From Chloroflexi bacterium 54-19 (GTDB lineage Bacteria; Chloroflexota; Chloroflexia; Chloroheliales; Chloroheliaceae): a DNA stretch of 52,704 bases. The position numbers and the translations under genes are program-made. This document shows positions 25,961-33,901 of the stretch, one piece after another (positions within the stretch are counted from its first letter, which is position 1; each line of letters starts with the position of its first letter). The notes below the pieces were generated by a model. It searched no databases, was not told the origin of the DNA, and saw nothing but the letters and a program-made list of their open reading frames with translations. Location: contig MKTJ01000068.1 in NCBI GenBank assembly GCA_001898225.1, forward strand, positions 1 to 52,704. Reading direction: 5' to 3'.

Positions 25961-27715
25961 ATGAAGATGAGTAAAATTAAGTTTGTATCAGTCGTTATAA
26001 CAGCCTGCATGGTTTTAATGCTTGCGGTTGTGGTGGTTAGCCCTACCTATGCTGCCACTACTACCGGGGGCAATCAAACTGCTATTAAAGCTAATTCGGT
26101 TGTTCTTCAGACAGTGCCTACGGAACCGGCCACCACTGAGCCAGCCACGACCGAACCGGCTACGACCGCTCCGGCCACTACGGAACCGGCGACTACCGAG
26201 CCCGCGACCACTGAGCCAGCCACAACTGAGCCAGCCACAACCGAGCCAGCAACTACGGAACCGGCGACTACCGAGCCAGCCACAACCGAACCGGCCACAA
26301 CCGAACCGGCCACAACCGAACCGGCCACAACCGAACCCGCGACAACTGCTCCGGCGACGACCGTCCCGGCAACCACTGCGCCCGCGACGACTGCTCCGGC
26401 GACGACTGCTCCGGCGACGACCGTCCCGGCGGGTTGTACCGGTGGCACCTGGATGGACGCTACCATCCACGGTGGTACCACCACCTTCCATAATTACACC
26501 GACCAACCGGTATCGGTTGGGGTGGCCTCTTATATGGCCTATGATGATGTAATTGATCACCAGACGCTTTTTGATAGCAAAACCGGTGTGGTCCCGGCCT
26601 GTGGTACTCTCAGCCTCACCATTGCAATTCCGTCCTGCAACTTCCAGTACGATGCCTTTATCGGTGATGTCCTGACCAGCCTGGACGGCCAGAGATATGG
26701 CTGGCGGATTTTAGCCTACATCCCGATTGGCAATAGCAACTATTGTGGCACTACCCCGACTACGGCGCCTTCGACGACTGCCCCGGCTACGACTGAACCG
26801 GCCACAACCGCCCCGGTGACCACGCCGCCTGCGACGACTGAGCCAGCCACGACGCCTCCGGTAACTACTGCCCCGGCGACCACGGAACCGGCCACGACCG
26901 CTCCCGCGACAACTGAGCCAGTAACTACTGCCCCGGCTACGACTGAACCGGTGACGACCGCTCCGGCGACCACGGCTCCGGTGACAACCCCGCCCGTGAC
27001 CACGGAACCGGCTACTACGCCGCCTTCCACTACGGAACCGGTGACGACCCCGCCGGTCACGACCGTTCCTAGCACGACTGCTCCCAGCACAACCGAACCG
27101 TCGACCACGGTGCCCAGCACCACAGTCCCGTCAACGACCGTTCCGTCAACGACTGTTCCGTCGACCACGGTGCCAAATACGACTGTACCGTCAACCACGG
27201 CTCCGAGTACTACCGCTCCCAGCACGACTGTACCTTCGACAACTGTACCTTCGACAACTGCGCCTTCGACCACGGCTCCCAGCACTACAGTTCCGTCGAC
27301 GACTGCGCCCAGCACCACGGCTCCTAGCACGACCGTGCCCGGCTCGACTACTCCTGCGGCGACCACCGTACCGCCCACCAGCGTATTAGCCGAGACTACC
27401 GAGCCCGGTACGACCCAGGCTTCTACGACCGTCCCGGCCACTACTGCCTATCCGACCGCGGTCCTCGACATCGAGAAGACCCCGGCTAACGGCGGTGGTA
27501 AGACGGTGGTTGATAATGCCGGTCAAGGCCAGCCGACCCCGCCCGAAGCGGTTGACGATGCCTCTCAGATACCGTCCGGGATGCCCCAGACCGGCCAGGG
27601 CAGCAACTCCGATAACAGCGCCTGGCAGGTTATCCTGGTCAGCCTGATAGGGCTTGCTATCTTCGCGGTCAACGGTTTGTTCATCTTTCGCCGCAAGACG
27701 AAGGCGGGCAAATAG
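25961..27715 (+). CDS. Mucin-like Thr/Pro repeat surface protein with LPXTG-type (MPQTG) anchor
   Basis: 584 residues. A signal peptide (about 1-31, ending SPTYAA) leads into a first array of five-residue PATTE/PATTA repeats (about 54-157). A compact non-repetitive domain (158-263) has four Cys (159, 214, 226, 262). A second array (about 264-460) grades from PATTE/PVTTA to PSTTV/PSTTA. A linker is followed by MPQTG (541-545), a hydrophobic segment (about 555-576) and RRKTKAGK, the organisation of a sortase substrate with Met in place of Leu. The Thr density suggests O-glycosylation, and the flanking sugar genes fit that role. No sortase is in the window. The Cys domain is probably the functional module, displayed on two stalks. 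Confidence 0.85.
   Translation: MKMSKIKFVSVVITACMVLMLAVVVVSPTYAATTTGGNQTAIKANSVVLQTVPTEPATTEPATTEPATTAPATTEPATTEPATTEPATTEPATTEPATTEPATTEPATTEPATTEPATTEPATTEPATTAPATTVPATTAPATTAPATTAPATTVPAGCTGGTWMDATIHGGTTTFHNYTDQPVSVGVASYMAYDDVIDHQTLFDSKTGVVPACGTLSLTIAIPSCNFQYDAFIGDVLTSLDGQRYGWRILAYIPIGNSNYCGTTPTTAPSTTAPATTEPATTAPVTTPPATTEPATTPPVTTAPATTEPATTAPATTEPVTTAPATTEPVTTAPATTAPVTTPPVTTEPATTPPSTTEPVTTPPVTTVPSTTAPSTTEPSTTVPSTTVPSTTVPSTTVPSTTVPNTTVPSTTAPSTTAPSTTVPSTTVPSTTAPSTTAPSTTVPSTTAPSTTAPSTTVPGSTTPAATTVPPTSVLAETTEPGTTQASTTVPATTAYPTAVLDIEKTPANGGGKTVVDNAGQGQPTPPEAVDDASQIPSGMPQTGQGSNSDNSAWQVILVSLIGLAIFAVNGLFIFRRKTKAGK
26120..26431 (+). repeat. Tandem 15-bp coding repeat, array 1 (PATTE type)
   Basis: About 21 units of 15 bases encode P-A-T-T-(E/A/V). 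Most units differ at synonymous positions, but 26279-26338 contains four consecutive almost identical copies of GCCACAACCGAACCG, a sign of recent expansion. This array also keeps antisense and out-of-frame readings open. Confidence 0.95.
26750..27340 (+). repeat. Tandem 15-bp coding repeat, array 2 (PVTT/PSTT types)
   Basis: About 39 units of 15 bases encode P-(A/V/S)-T-T-(A/E/P/V). The second residue shifts from Ala/Val in the first half to Ser in the second half (after about 27060), which indicates at least two separate expansion events. DNA identity between neighbours is only moderate. Confidence 0.93.
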
Positions 27716-27807
27716 GTAAAACTCACTTCACCGGTCGGGTTGCCCGGAAACTTCCCTGGGGGAAGACCAGGCAATCCACACCGGACCGCCCCCAGGTGGG
27801 GCTACAG

Positions 27808-27863
27808 AACCTCCTGCGCTATACCAGGTCTGGTGCAGACCGGCCAAAGCCAGGAGGTTTTTT
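27808..27863 (+). terminator. Rho-independent terminator after the wall-protein gene
   Basis: AACCTCCTG (27808-27816) pairs with CAGGAGGTT (27851-27859), followed by TTTTTT. The long loop contains a second hairpin, GGTCTGGTGCAGACC. Confidence 0.85.
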
Positions 27864-28018
27864 AGTGGGCCTGGATTAGCCCGGTGGCGCGCTCTTTTGT
27901 AATTTTGGAGCGTGGTAAAAGATTAGTTTCGGGGTTTGAACCGGTACTATTGTCTCCCTAAAGTAACCAGCTTCATAATATTGTAATGGGATATTCTTGG
28001 TTCTTTAAAATAGTTGTA

Positions 28019-28047
28019 TTGACGATATAAAAATTTATATATATAAT
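28019..28047 (+). promoter_or_regulatory. Near-consensus sigma-70 promoter
   Basis: TTGACG (28019-28024) and TATAAT (28042-28047) are spaced by exactly 17 bases in an AT-rich context. It is the best promoter match I found by eye in the window. It implies a leader of about 420 bases before the dehydrogenase gene at 28474. A 65-codon minus-strand frame at 28098-28295 in that leader has no support. Confidence 0.65.
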
Positions 28048-28473
28048 AAGTGTGTTATCTATTAACACCGTACAAAATAAGTTTTTCTTAATCTATATTA
28101 AGCTTTTGCCGAGCGTATCTTATTTCTTACCGTTTGATTCTCAGCGACGAGCAAGCAAATAATTTTCTGCAAAATTGGTTCGAATTCTTTATTTGGACCG
28201 ACCAGGGTTTGATTGTGAATTAAACAGGTTCGAATTGCTAAGCTACAACATAGCGCAGAGTTAATAAGTGTTCTCTTGCATGTTTTCTGGTACATTTTAT
28301 AAAGATAACTCGATTTAAGCGGTCTGACTATCAGATTTTACCGGATTAACCGTTAATTCTCCCGGTATTTACCTGGAACGATTGGCTTTCGGATGAGCCC
28401 TTGTTTACCAGCCTCAGGTCGGGCAGGCTATATCGCTTTTGTTTGTTCTTCGTAGGGAGGTTTTAATTATTTA
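28048..28473. other. Long 5' leader of the UDP-glucose dehydrogenase gene
   Basis: No gene can be supported in this stretch. GGGAGG at 28455-28460 lies 13 bases before the ATG at 28474, longer than usual. I recognise no known riboswitch. Confidence 0.4.
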
Positions 28474-29790
28474 ATGAGTAGTATTTGTGTAATCGGAACA
28501 GGCTATGTGGGCCTGGTGACCGGGACATGTTTTGCCGATCTGGGCAACGAAGTTACTTGCCTTGATATTGATGCCGCAAAAATTGAAGGACTTAAAAAAG
28601 GAATATTACCCATCTATGAGCCGGGCCTGGAAGAAATCGTCCGGCGTAACTACGAGGCCGGTCGCCTTTGCTTTACCACCTCCTACACCGAAGCCGTTCC
28701 AAACGCCGAATTTATCTTTATTGCGGTCGGTACGCCCCAGGGAGAAGATGGCAGCGCCGATTTAACCTACGTCGAACAGGCCGCCTCCCAGATTGCCAAG
28801 CACCTGGCCGGGCATACCATTATTATTAACAAGAGCACCGTCCCCATCGGTACGGGCGACCTGGTGGCCGGGATTGTCGACCGCAGCCTGAATGGAAACC
28901 GCTCTACCGCGACTTTTTCGGTTGTTTCCAACCCTGAATTTCTTAAAGAAGGTTCGGCGATCCAGGATTTTCAGCACCCCGACCGGGTCGTGCTCGGCTC
29001 GACCAATCGCCAGGCTGCCGAGCAGGTAGCCGAGCTTTATGCCCCGCTCAGCGCCCCGGTCATCATCACCGACCTGCGCACCGCCGAAATGATTAAATAC
29101 GCCTCTAACGCCATCCTGGCGACCCGTATCAGCTTTATTAACGAGATTGCCCAGATGTGTGAAGCCCTTTCCGCCGATGTTAAAGTGGTCGCGGAGGGTA
29201 TGGGCTACGATAAACGGATTGGACCCCAGTTCTTACAGGCCGGTATCGGCTACGGCGGCTCCTGCTTTCCTAAAGATGTCAAAGCGCTGGCCCATATGGC
29301 CGAGCAGAGCAATCTCCATCCACAACTCTTGCTGGCGGTTATGGACATCAACTATGACGCCCGGCGGTTTTTCGTCCAGAAAATCGAGCGGACCCTCGGT
29401 TCGGTCGCCAACCGGGTAATCGGGGTCTGGGGCCTCGCCTTCAAGCCCAACACCGACGATATGCGGGAAGCCGCTTCGGTCGATATTATCAGCCTATTGG
29501 TCCGTAAGGGCGCAATCGTCCAGGTCTATGACCCGGTGGCGATGAAGACAGCCCAGCGCGTCTTACCGGGGGCGGTTACCTTCTGCAAAGACCCTTACGA
29601 ATGCGCCGATAACGCCGACGCGGTTTTGCTCCTGACCGAGTGGAACGAGTTCAAACAACTGGACATGGAACGGGTTAAAGGGTTGATGAAAAAGCCCGTG
29701 CTGCTGGATGGCCGCAACCTGTATGAACCGGCTGAAATGGGTAAACTTAACTTTAACTACCATTCGGTAGGACGCCCGGCTGTAAAGTAA
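28474..29790 (+). CDS. ugd: UDP-glucose 6-dehydrogenase
   Basis: 438 residues, normal length for the family. It oxidises UDP-glucose to UDP-glucuronate in two NAD-dependent steps in the cytoplasm. The NAD-binding VIGTGYVGLVTG is at residues 6-17. The central AEMIKYASNAILATRISFINEIA is diagnostic, the catalytic nucleophile is Cys264 in GYGGSCFPKD, and the C-terminal UDP-binding domain has GLAFKPNTDDMREAASVDI. The next gene decarboxylates UDP-glucuronate, so together they make UDP-xylose from UDP-glucose. A near-consensus promoter lies 427 bases upstream. Confidence 0.95.
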   Translation: MSSICVIGTGYVGLVTGTCFADLGNEVTCLDIDAAKIEGLKKGILPIYEPGLEEIVRRNYEAGRLCFTTSYTEAVPNAEFIFIAVGTPQGEDGSADLTYVEQAASQIAKHLAGHTIIINKSTVPIGTGDLVAGIVDRSLNGNRSTATFSVVSNPEFLKEGSAIQDFQHPDRVVLGSTNRQAAEQVAELYAPLSAPVIITDLRTAEMIKYASNAILATRISFINEIAQMCEALSADVKVVAEGMGYDKRIGPQFLQAGIGYGGSCFPKDVKALAHMAEQSNLHPQLLLAVMDINYDARRFFVQKIERTLGSVANRVIGVWGLAFKPNTDDMREAASVDIISLLVRKGAIVQVYDPVAMKTAQRVLPGAVTFCKDPYECADNADAVLLLTEWNEFKQLDMERVKGLMKKPVLLDGRNLYEPAEMGKLNFNYHSVGRPAVK

Positions 29791-29840
29791 CAAATATAAG
29801 CTCGCCCAACGAGCCTTTCTAAGAATAAGGATTAAGAGCA

Positions 29841-30797
29841 ATGCGAATTTTAATTGCCGGTGGCGCCGGGTTTATCGGTTCTCATTTGTCCGAAGCTTTG
29901 TTAGCGCAGGGTCACCAGGTTGTCGTACTCGATAACTTTATTACCGGTAACATGCAAAACGTGGAAAGCTTCCGGCTGGATCCCAACTTTAAAATCTTCG
30001 AGTTCGATATAACGCAGTCTTTAGACTGGCTTGAAGGGCCGTTCGACGCTATTTATCATCTTGCCAGCCCCGCCAGCCCGGTCGGTTACAGCGCCCACTC
30101 GATTGAAACCCACCTGGTAAACTCGGTCGGGACTTACAATTTGCTCAACCTGGCCCGCAAATACGGGGCCCGGTATCTTATAACCTCGACCTCGGAAGCC
30201 TATGGCGACCCGCTCCAGCACCCCCAGCGCGAGGATTACTGGGGGAACGTCAACCCGGTTGGCCCCCGCAGTTGCTACGACGAAAGCAAACGCTTTGCCG
30301 AGAGCCTGACTATGGAGTATTTCCGCCAGTTCCAGCTTAACGCCCGGATTGTGCGCCTGTTTAATACCTATGGGCCGCGTAACGACCCTCAGGATGGCCG
30401 GGTGGTGCCGAATTTTATCAACCAGGCCCTGCGGGGAGAACCCATCACTATCTACGGTGACGGCAGCCAGACCCGCTCCTTTTGCTACGTTTCGGATTTG
30501 GTGCGGGGTCTGCAACTGGCTATGTTTACCGAGGGAACCCAGGGCGAGGTTATAAACCTGGGTAACCCGGACGAAAGGACGGTCCGTGAGTTCGCCCAGA
30601 TTGTCCGTGAGATTTGTGGTTCGGCGGCTCCGATAATTTTCCAGCCGGGCCGGGTTGACGACCCTGGACGGCGCTGTCCTGATATTTCGAAAGCGCGCAT
30701 GCTCCTTGGCTGGGAACCGGTTGTAAGTCTGCACGAGGGGCTGAGCAAAACGATTGAATATTTCCGGCTTTACAACGATCAAGGGCTACCCGTTTAG
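29841..30797 (+). CDS. UDP-glucuronate decarboxylase (UDP-xylose synthase)
   Basis: 318 residues; AAGGA precedes the ATG. It is an extended SDR with GGAGFIGSH (about 7-15), HLASPASPVGY (73-83), TSTSEAYGDPLQHPQ and the catalytic Tyr146/Lys150 (CYDESK). The PASP, EDYWGNVNPVGPRSCYDESKR and RIVRLFNTYGPRN sequences are characteristic of UXS rather than of general epimerases. It converts UDP-glucuronate to UDP-xylose through a 4-keto intermediate. It follows the dehydrogenase gene by 50 bases on the same strand, completing the route. Confidence 0.92.
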   Translation: MRILIAGGAGFIGSHLSEALLAQGHQVVVLDNFITGNMQNVESFRLDPNFKIFEFDITQSLDWLEGPFDAIYHLASPASPVGYSAHSIETHLVNSVGTYNLLNLARKYGARYLITSTSEAYGDPLQHPQREDYWGNVNPVGPRSCYDESKRFAESLTMEYFRQFQLNARIVRLFNTYGPRNDPQDGRVVPNFINQALRGEPITIYGDGSQTRSFCYVSDLVRGLQLAMFTEGTQGEVINLGNPDERTVREFAQIVREICGSAAPIIFQPGRVDDPGRRCPDISKARMLLGWEPVVSLHEGLSKTIEYFRLYNDQGLPV

Positions 30798-30876
30798 GTT
30801 TGGCCTGAAACAGTTAACCTGGCTTTCTACCCAGCCTGACTAACTTACCAGGTCTGAAAATTAACCTGATAATATT

Positions 30877-31821
30877 ATGCCCAAAATTTCGGTAATTATT
30901 CCTGCCTATAATATAGAAGACCATCTTGCCCAGGCGATTGAAAGTGTTCTAAGTCAAACCTTTAGTAATGTTGAACTGATTGTTGTAGATGACGGCTCGG
31001 TTGACGCTACTTTTAGCATAGCTAAGAACTACGAGGCTAAAGACTCCAGGGTCAGGGCGTACAGTTTTCCCAATGCCGGGGCGGCTACAGCCCGTAACCG
31101 GGGTATCGAAAAGCTTGATTACAAGACCGATTTCGTCATGTTTCTCGATGCCGACGATTACCTGGAACCCGATGCCCTGGCCGTCCTGTTTGAAACCCTG
31201 GCCCAGAACCCAGGTGCCGTAGCCGCCTACGGTATAGTGGTCCAGTTTGAGGATGGCACCGAACCCAAACTGGAAGATATTACCAGGACTTTTGGATACT
31301 ACCGGCCCCAGATAGCCGGTTGGCGAATGGTCTCACTTCCCCACGACAGCCCCACCACCTTCTCCACAATGATTATCTGGGATTATATTTGCACGCCAGG
31401 CCAGCTTTTGATGCGGAAATCAGCCCTGGACCAGGTCGGGAGCTTCGACCCGGAGATTGCAGTCAGTGAGGACTGGGATTTTATGATAAGGTTAGCCACC
31501 AGAGGCCCCTTAATCTATGTGCGGAAACACCTCCTTAATAAACGGGAACTTCCTAACAGCTATTCCAGAAATAATAAACTTCTCGGACGGGCCGAACCTA
31601 AGATCCGCAAAAAATTTGCCCGCTCCTGCTATTACAGCAAAGCCGAGAAGAAGAAAGCAGTACTGGGCCATTTGTATTCATGCTTTGTAAAGTTTGGGTG
31701 GGTGCTGGACGACCTGAAGGAACGGCAGTACGGGAGGGCACTCCGAGATTTTTACCAGGTATTGAAGAGTGTGGGTAATTTTGTAATCATCCAAATCGGC
31801 AATCTAAAATATTACAGATAA
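30877..31821 (+). CDS. GT2-family glycosyltransferase
   Basis: 314 residues, GT-A fold. Motifs are KISVIIPAYNIEDHLAQAIES, IVVDDGSVDATF, FLDADDYLEP (DxD) and VSEDWDFMIRLA (catalytic Asp region). It is located 79 bases after UDP-xylose synthase, so UDP-xylose or UDP-glucuronate is a plausible donor (inference). A C-terminal basic/hydrophobic tail suggests peripheral membrane binding. The AGTACT-box promoter lies 75 bases downstream of its stop. Confidence 0.88.
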   Translation: MPKISVIIPAYNIEDHLAQAIESVLSQTFSNVELIVVDDGSVDATFSIAKNYEAKDSRVRAYSFPNAGAATARNRGIEKLDYKTDFVMFLDADDYLEPDALAVLFETLAQNPGAVAAYGIVVQFEDGTEPKLEDITRTFGYYRPQIAGWRMVSLPHDSPTTFSTMIIWDYICTPGQLLMRKSALDQVGSFDPEIAVSEDWDFMIRLATRGPLIYVRKHLLNKRELPNSYSRNNKLLGRAEPKIRKKFARSCYYSKAEKKKAVLGHLYSCFVKFGWVLDDLKERQYGRALRDFYQVLKSVGNFVIIQIGNLKYYR

Positions 31822-31897
31822 ATATTAATTTTATTTAATAATCCCATTGCTATTTTTAACTGGAAACATCTCTAGCTATTTATATTATTTTAATTTG

Positions 31898-31929
31898 CTA
31901 GCCAAAAAGTACTATAATATCTAGTACTT
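31898..31929 (+). promoter_or_regulatory. AGTACT-box promoter, copy 2
   Basis: TATAAT (31913-31918) is embedded in a perfect inverted repeat, AAGTACTA (31907-31914) and TAGTACTT (31922-31929), with a 7-base spacer. The 21 bases CTAGCCAAAA... ending in TATAAT match those at 25369-25389 with two differences. No good -35 box is present at standard spacing. It would start a leader of about 150 bases for the acyl-AMP ligase gene. A regulator bound to the palindrome would occlude or remodel RNA polymerase binding. Confidence 0.6.
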
Positions 31930-32072
31930 GCTTGAAAAAAAATTAATATGATGCTACAATTTAGCAGCCCTTGGTTATATACGGTAGTATGGCAAGTTCT
32001 CAGTCGCATCTCATCTACGCCATAAATTTTGTGAAAGCTTAACTTTAAATTAATGTTAGGATAAATTATTTT

Positions 32073-33773
32073 ATGCCTCAAACTTTTGATGAACAATATG
32101 TAAATTTAGCCGAAGCCATCCACGCTACCTGTCTAGCCAACCTTGAAAAACGCGCTTTCACTTTCGTTTCGGACGGCGAATTGGCTGAAACCCATATGAG
32201 TTATGGCGAGTTGGACGAAAAAGGTCGCGCCGTAGCCGCCTATCTTCAGCAATTTACCCGGCCCGGCGACCGCGCCATTTTGCTATATCCGCCGGGATTG
32301 GATGCCTTGCCGGGTTTTATCGGCTGTCTTTACGCCGGGGTGATAGTTGTTCCGGCAATACCGCCCCGCCCTAACCAGGCCGCTACCGACTTTTTTAGAA
32401 TTATAGAAGAAGTTACCCCCGCCGCCATCCTGACCAATTCCGCGTTCCTGCCCTTTGCCCAGATGCTAAGCGCCGAAACCCCGGATTTGCGGGTACTGGC
32501 TACCGACCAGGTAGATACCGGGCTGGCCGCAAACTGGCACTTGCCGGAATTATCCGGCGAAGACGTGGCGATTTTGCATTTTACTTCCGGTTCTACCAAG
32601 AGACCACGGGGTATCAAGTTCTCTCACAAAAACATTTTGACCTTTATCGGCACGTTTGTGAAGGAAGCGCCGGCCAGGGGTATGGAATTGCCGCCGTCCT
32701 GGACCGTCGTTTCCTGGTTGCCCTATTACACCGGGTTGGGCCTGGCGGCCGGGGCCCTGGCCCCGCTGCTCCTGGGGCAATATTCGGTCCTGATGTCGCC
32801 GGTCGAATTTACAGCCAGGCCGGTCCGCTGGCTCCGGTTGATGACCCGTTACAAGGCCAGTTACAGCGGCGGCCCCAACTTTGGTTACCAGTTTGCGCTC
32901 GACCGGATTACCCCGGAGGAGTGCGATGGGCTCGACCTCTCGAACTGGCGGATGGCTTATGCCGGGTCCGAACCGATTCGGCCAGGGTTGCTGCGCGCTT
33001 TTATCGAGAAGTTCGCCCCCTACGGGTTTAAAGCGCAGTTTTCGACCGGGTACGGCCTTTCCGAATCAATGTTGTCCGGGGCCGTCCACATCGGTGATGT
33101 AATTTCCCTGACGGTGGACCGCCTGGCCTTGCAGCAGGGCAATATAGTCGAGGTAGACCCCGGCCAACCGGAAGCCCTGACCTTGTGCAGTAACGGCCAG
33201 TTTGCCAAGAATATTACCGGGCGGATTATCAATCCCGATACCCTGGAAGAATGTTCGACCGACGAGATAGGCGAAATCTGGCTGAAAGGCTCCAATTTCC
33301 CCAGCGGCTACTGGAACCACCCCGATGAAACCAAAACGGTTTTTGAGAACTACCTGCCCGACGGCTCCGGGCCGTACCTGCGGACAGGTGACCTGGGCTT
33401 TTTCAGGGGCGGGGAGCTTTATATTGCCGGGCGCCTCAAAGACCTGATTATCCTGAATGGCCGGAACTACTGGGCCCAGGATATCGAGCAGGTAGCCGAG
33501 AAGGCCCACGCGGACTTGCAGGCCGGGAGTAGTGCCGCCTTTGGTATTACGGTCGGGGAGGAAGAAAAGCTCGTCCTGGCTCTCGAACTGAAACCTACCG
33601 CTACTGACCCTGATGTCGAGGCTATTTCGCAAAAGGTTCGCCTGGCGGTCGGGGAAGAATTTCAGATTCCGGTTTATAGCGTGGTGCTGGTAGCCCCGAA
33701 CAGTATTCCCAGGACCACTTCCGGCAAAGTCCAGCGCTACCAGGCCAAGTTGAGCTATCTTGAGCAGCTCTAA
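32073..33773 (+). CDS. Fatty acyl-AMP ligase (FAAL-type adenylating enzyme)
   Basis: 566 residues, the length of stand-alone FAALs. It activates a fatty acid as acyl-adenylate and hands it to a carrier domain rather than to CoA. Motifs are HFTSGSTKRPRGIKFSH (P-loop, about 170-186), DLSNWRMAYAGSEPIRP, STGYGLSE (about 323-330), LRTGDLGFFRGGELYIAGR and KDLIILNGRNYWAQDIE, the last two of typical FAAL form, with the catalytic Lys near the C-terminal SGKVQR. The normal WLPLYHDMGL motif reads WLPYYTGLGL (His to Thr, Asp to Gly; residues 215-222). The NRPS that follows begins with a carrier domain, the expected acceptor. The ribosome binding site is weak. Confidence 0.88.
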   Translation: MPQTFDEQYVNLAEAIHATCLANLEKRAFTFVSDGELAETHMSYGELDEKGRAVAAYLQQFTRPGDRAILLYPPGLDALPGFIGCLYAGVIVVPAIPPRPNQAATDFFRIIEEVTPAAILTNSAFLPFAQMLSAETPDLRVLATDQVDTGLAANWHLPELSGEDVAILHFTSGSTKRPRGIKFSHKNILTFIGTFVKEAPARGMELPPSWTVVSWLPYYTGLGLAAGALAPLLLGQYSVLMSPVEFTARPVRWLRLMTRYKASYSGGPNFGYQFALDRITPEECDGLDLSNWRMAYAGSEPIRPGLLRAFIEKFAPYGFKAQFSTGYGLSESMLSGAVHIGDVISLTVDRLALQQGNIVEVDPGQPEALTLCSNGQFAKNITGRIINPDTLEECSTDEIGEIWLKGSNFPSGYWNHPDETKTVFENYLPDGSGPYLRTGDLGFFRGGELYIAGRLKDLIILNGRNYWAQDIEQVAEKAHADLQAGSSAAFGITVGEEEKLVLALELKPTATDPDVEAISQKVRLAVGEEFQIPVYSVVLVAPNSIPRTTSGKVQRYQAKLSYLEQL

Positions 33774-33796
33774 GCTTTTTCTTTTGGATTAATTAC

Positions 33797-33877
33797 GACT
33801 TTCGCTTTGGGCCTGAAAAACCAGGGGTATAAGCGCTAGACTACCGCAAAAAAAGTGTTTCAAGCGAAAGTCCTTTT
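33797..33877 (+). promoter_or_regulatory. Long-range inverted repeat between acyl-AMP ligase and NRPS genes
   Basis: GACTTTCGCTT (33797-33807) is perfectly complementary to AAGCGAAAGTC (33862-33872), with a 54-base loop and then CTTTT. It ends about 30 bases before the NRPS start codon. It could be an attenuator or partial terminator that sets the ratio of the two enzymes, or simply the terminator of the first gene. Confidence 0.5.
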
Positions 33878-33901
33878 AATGAGTGGGATGTTGTTTAATT
33901 A

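Noticed and set aside
26107..26484. Antisense frame encoding VVAG repeats, and the similar one at 26740-27441
   Set aside because: These are by-products of the 15-base codon repeat of the wall-protein gene, which keeps several frames open. No start site or independent signal.
26120..27340. CRISPR array
   Set aside because: The repeats are contiguous 15-base coding units without unique spacers and are in frame with a secreted protein.
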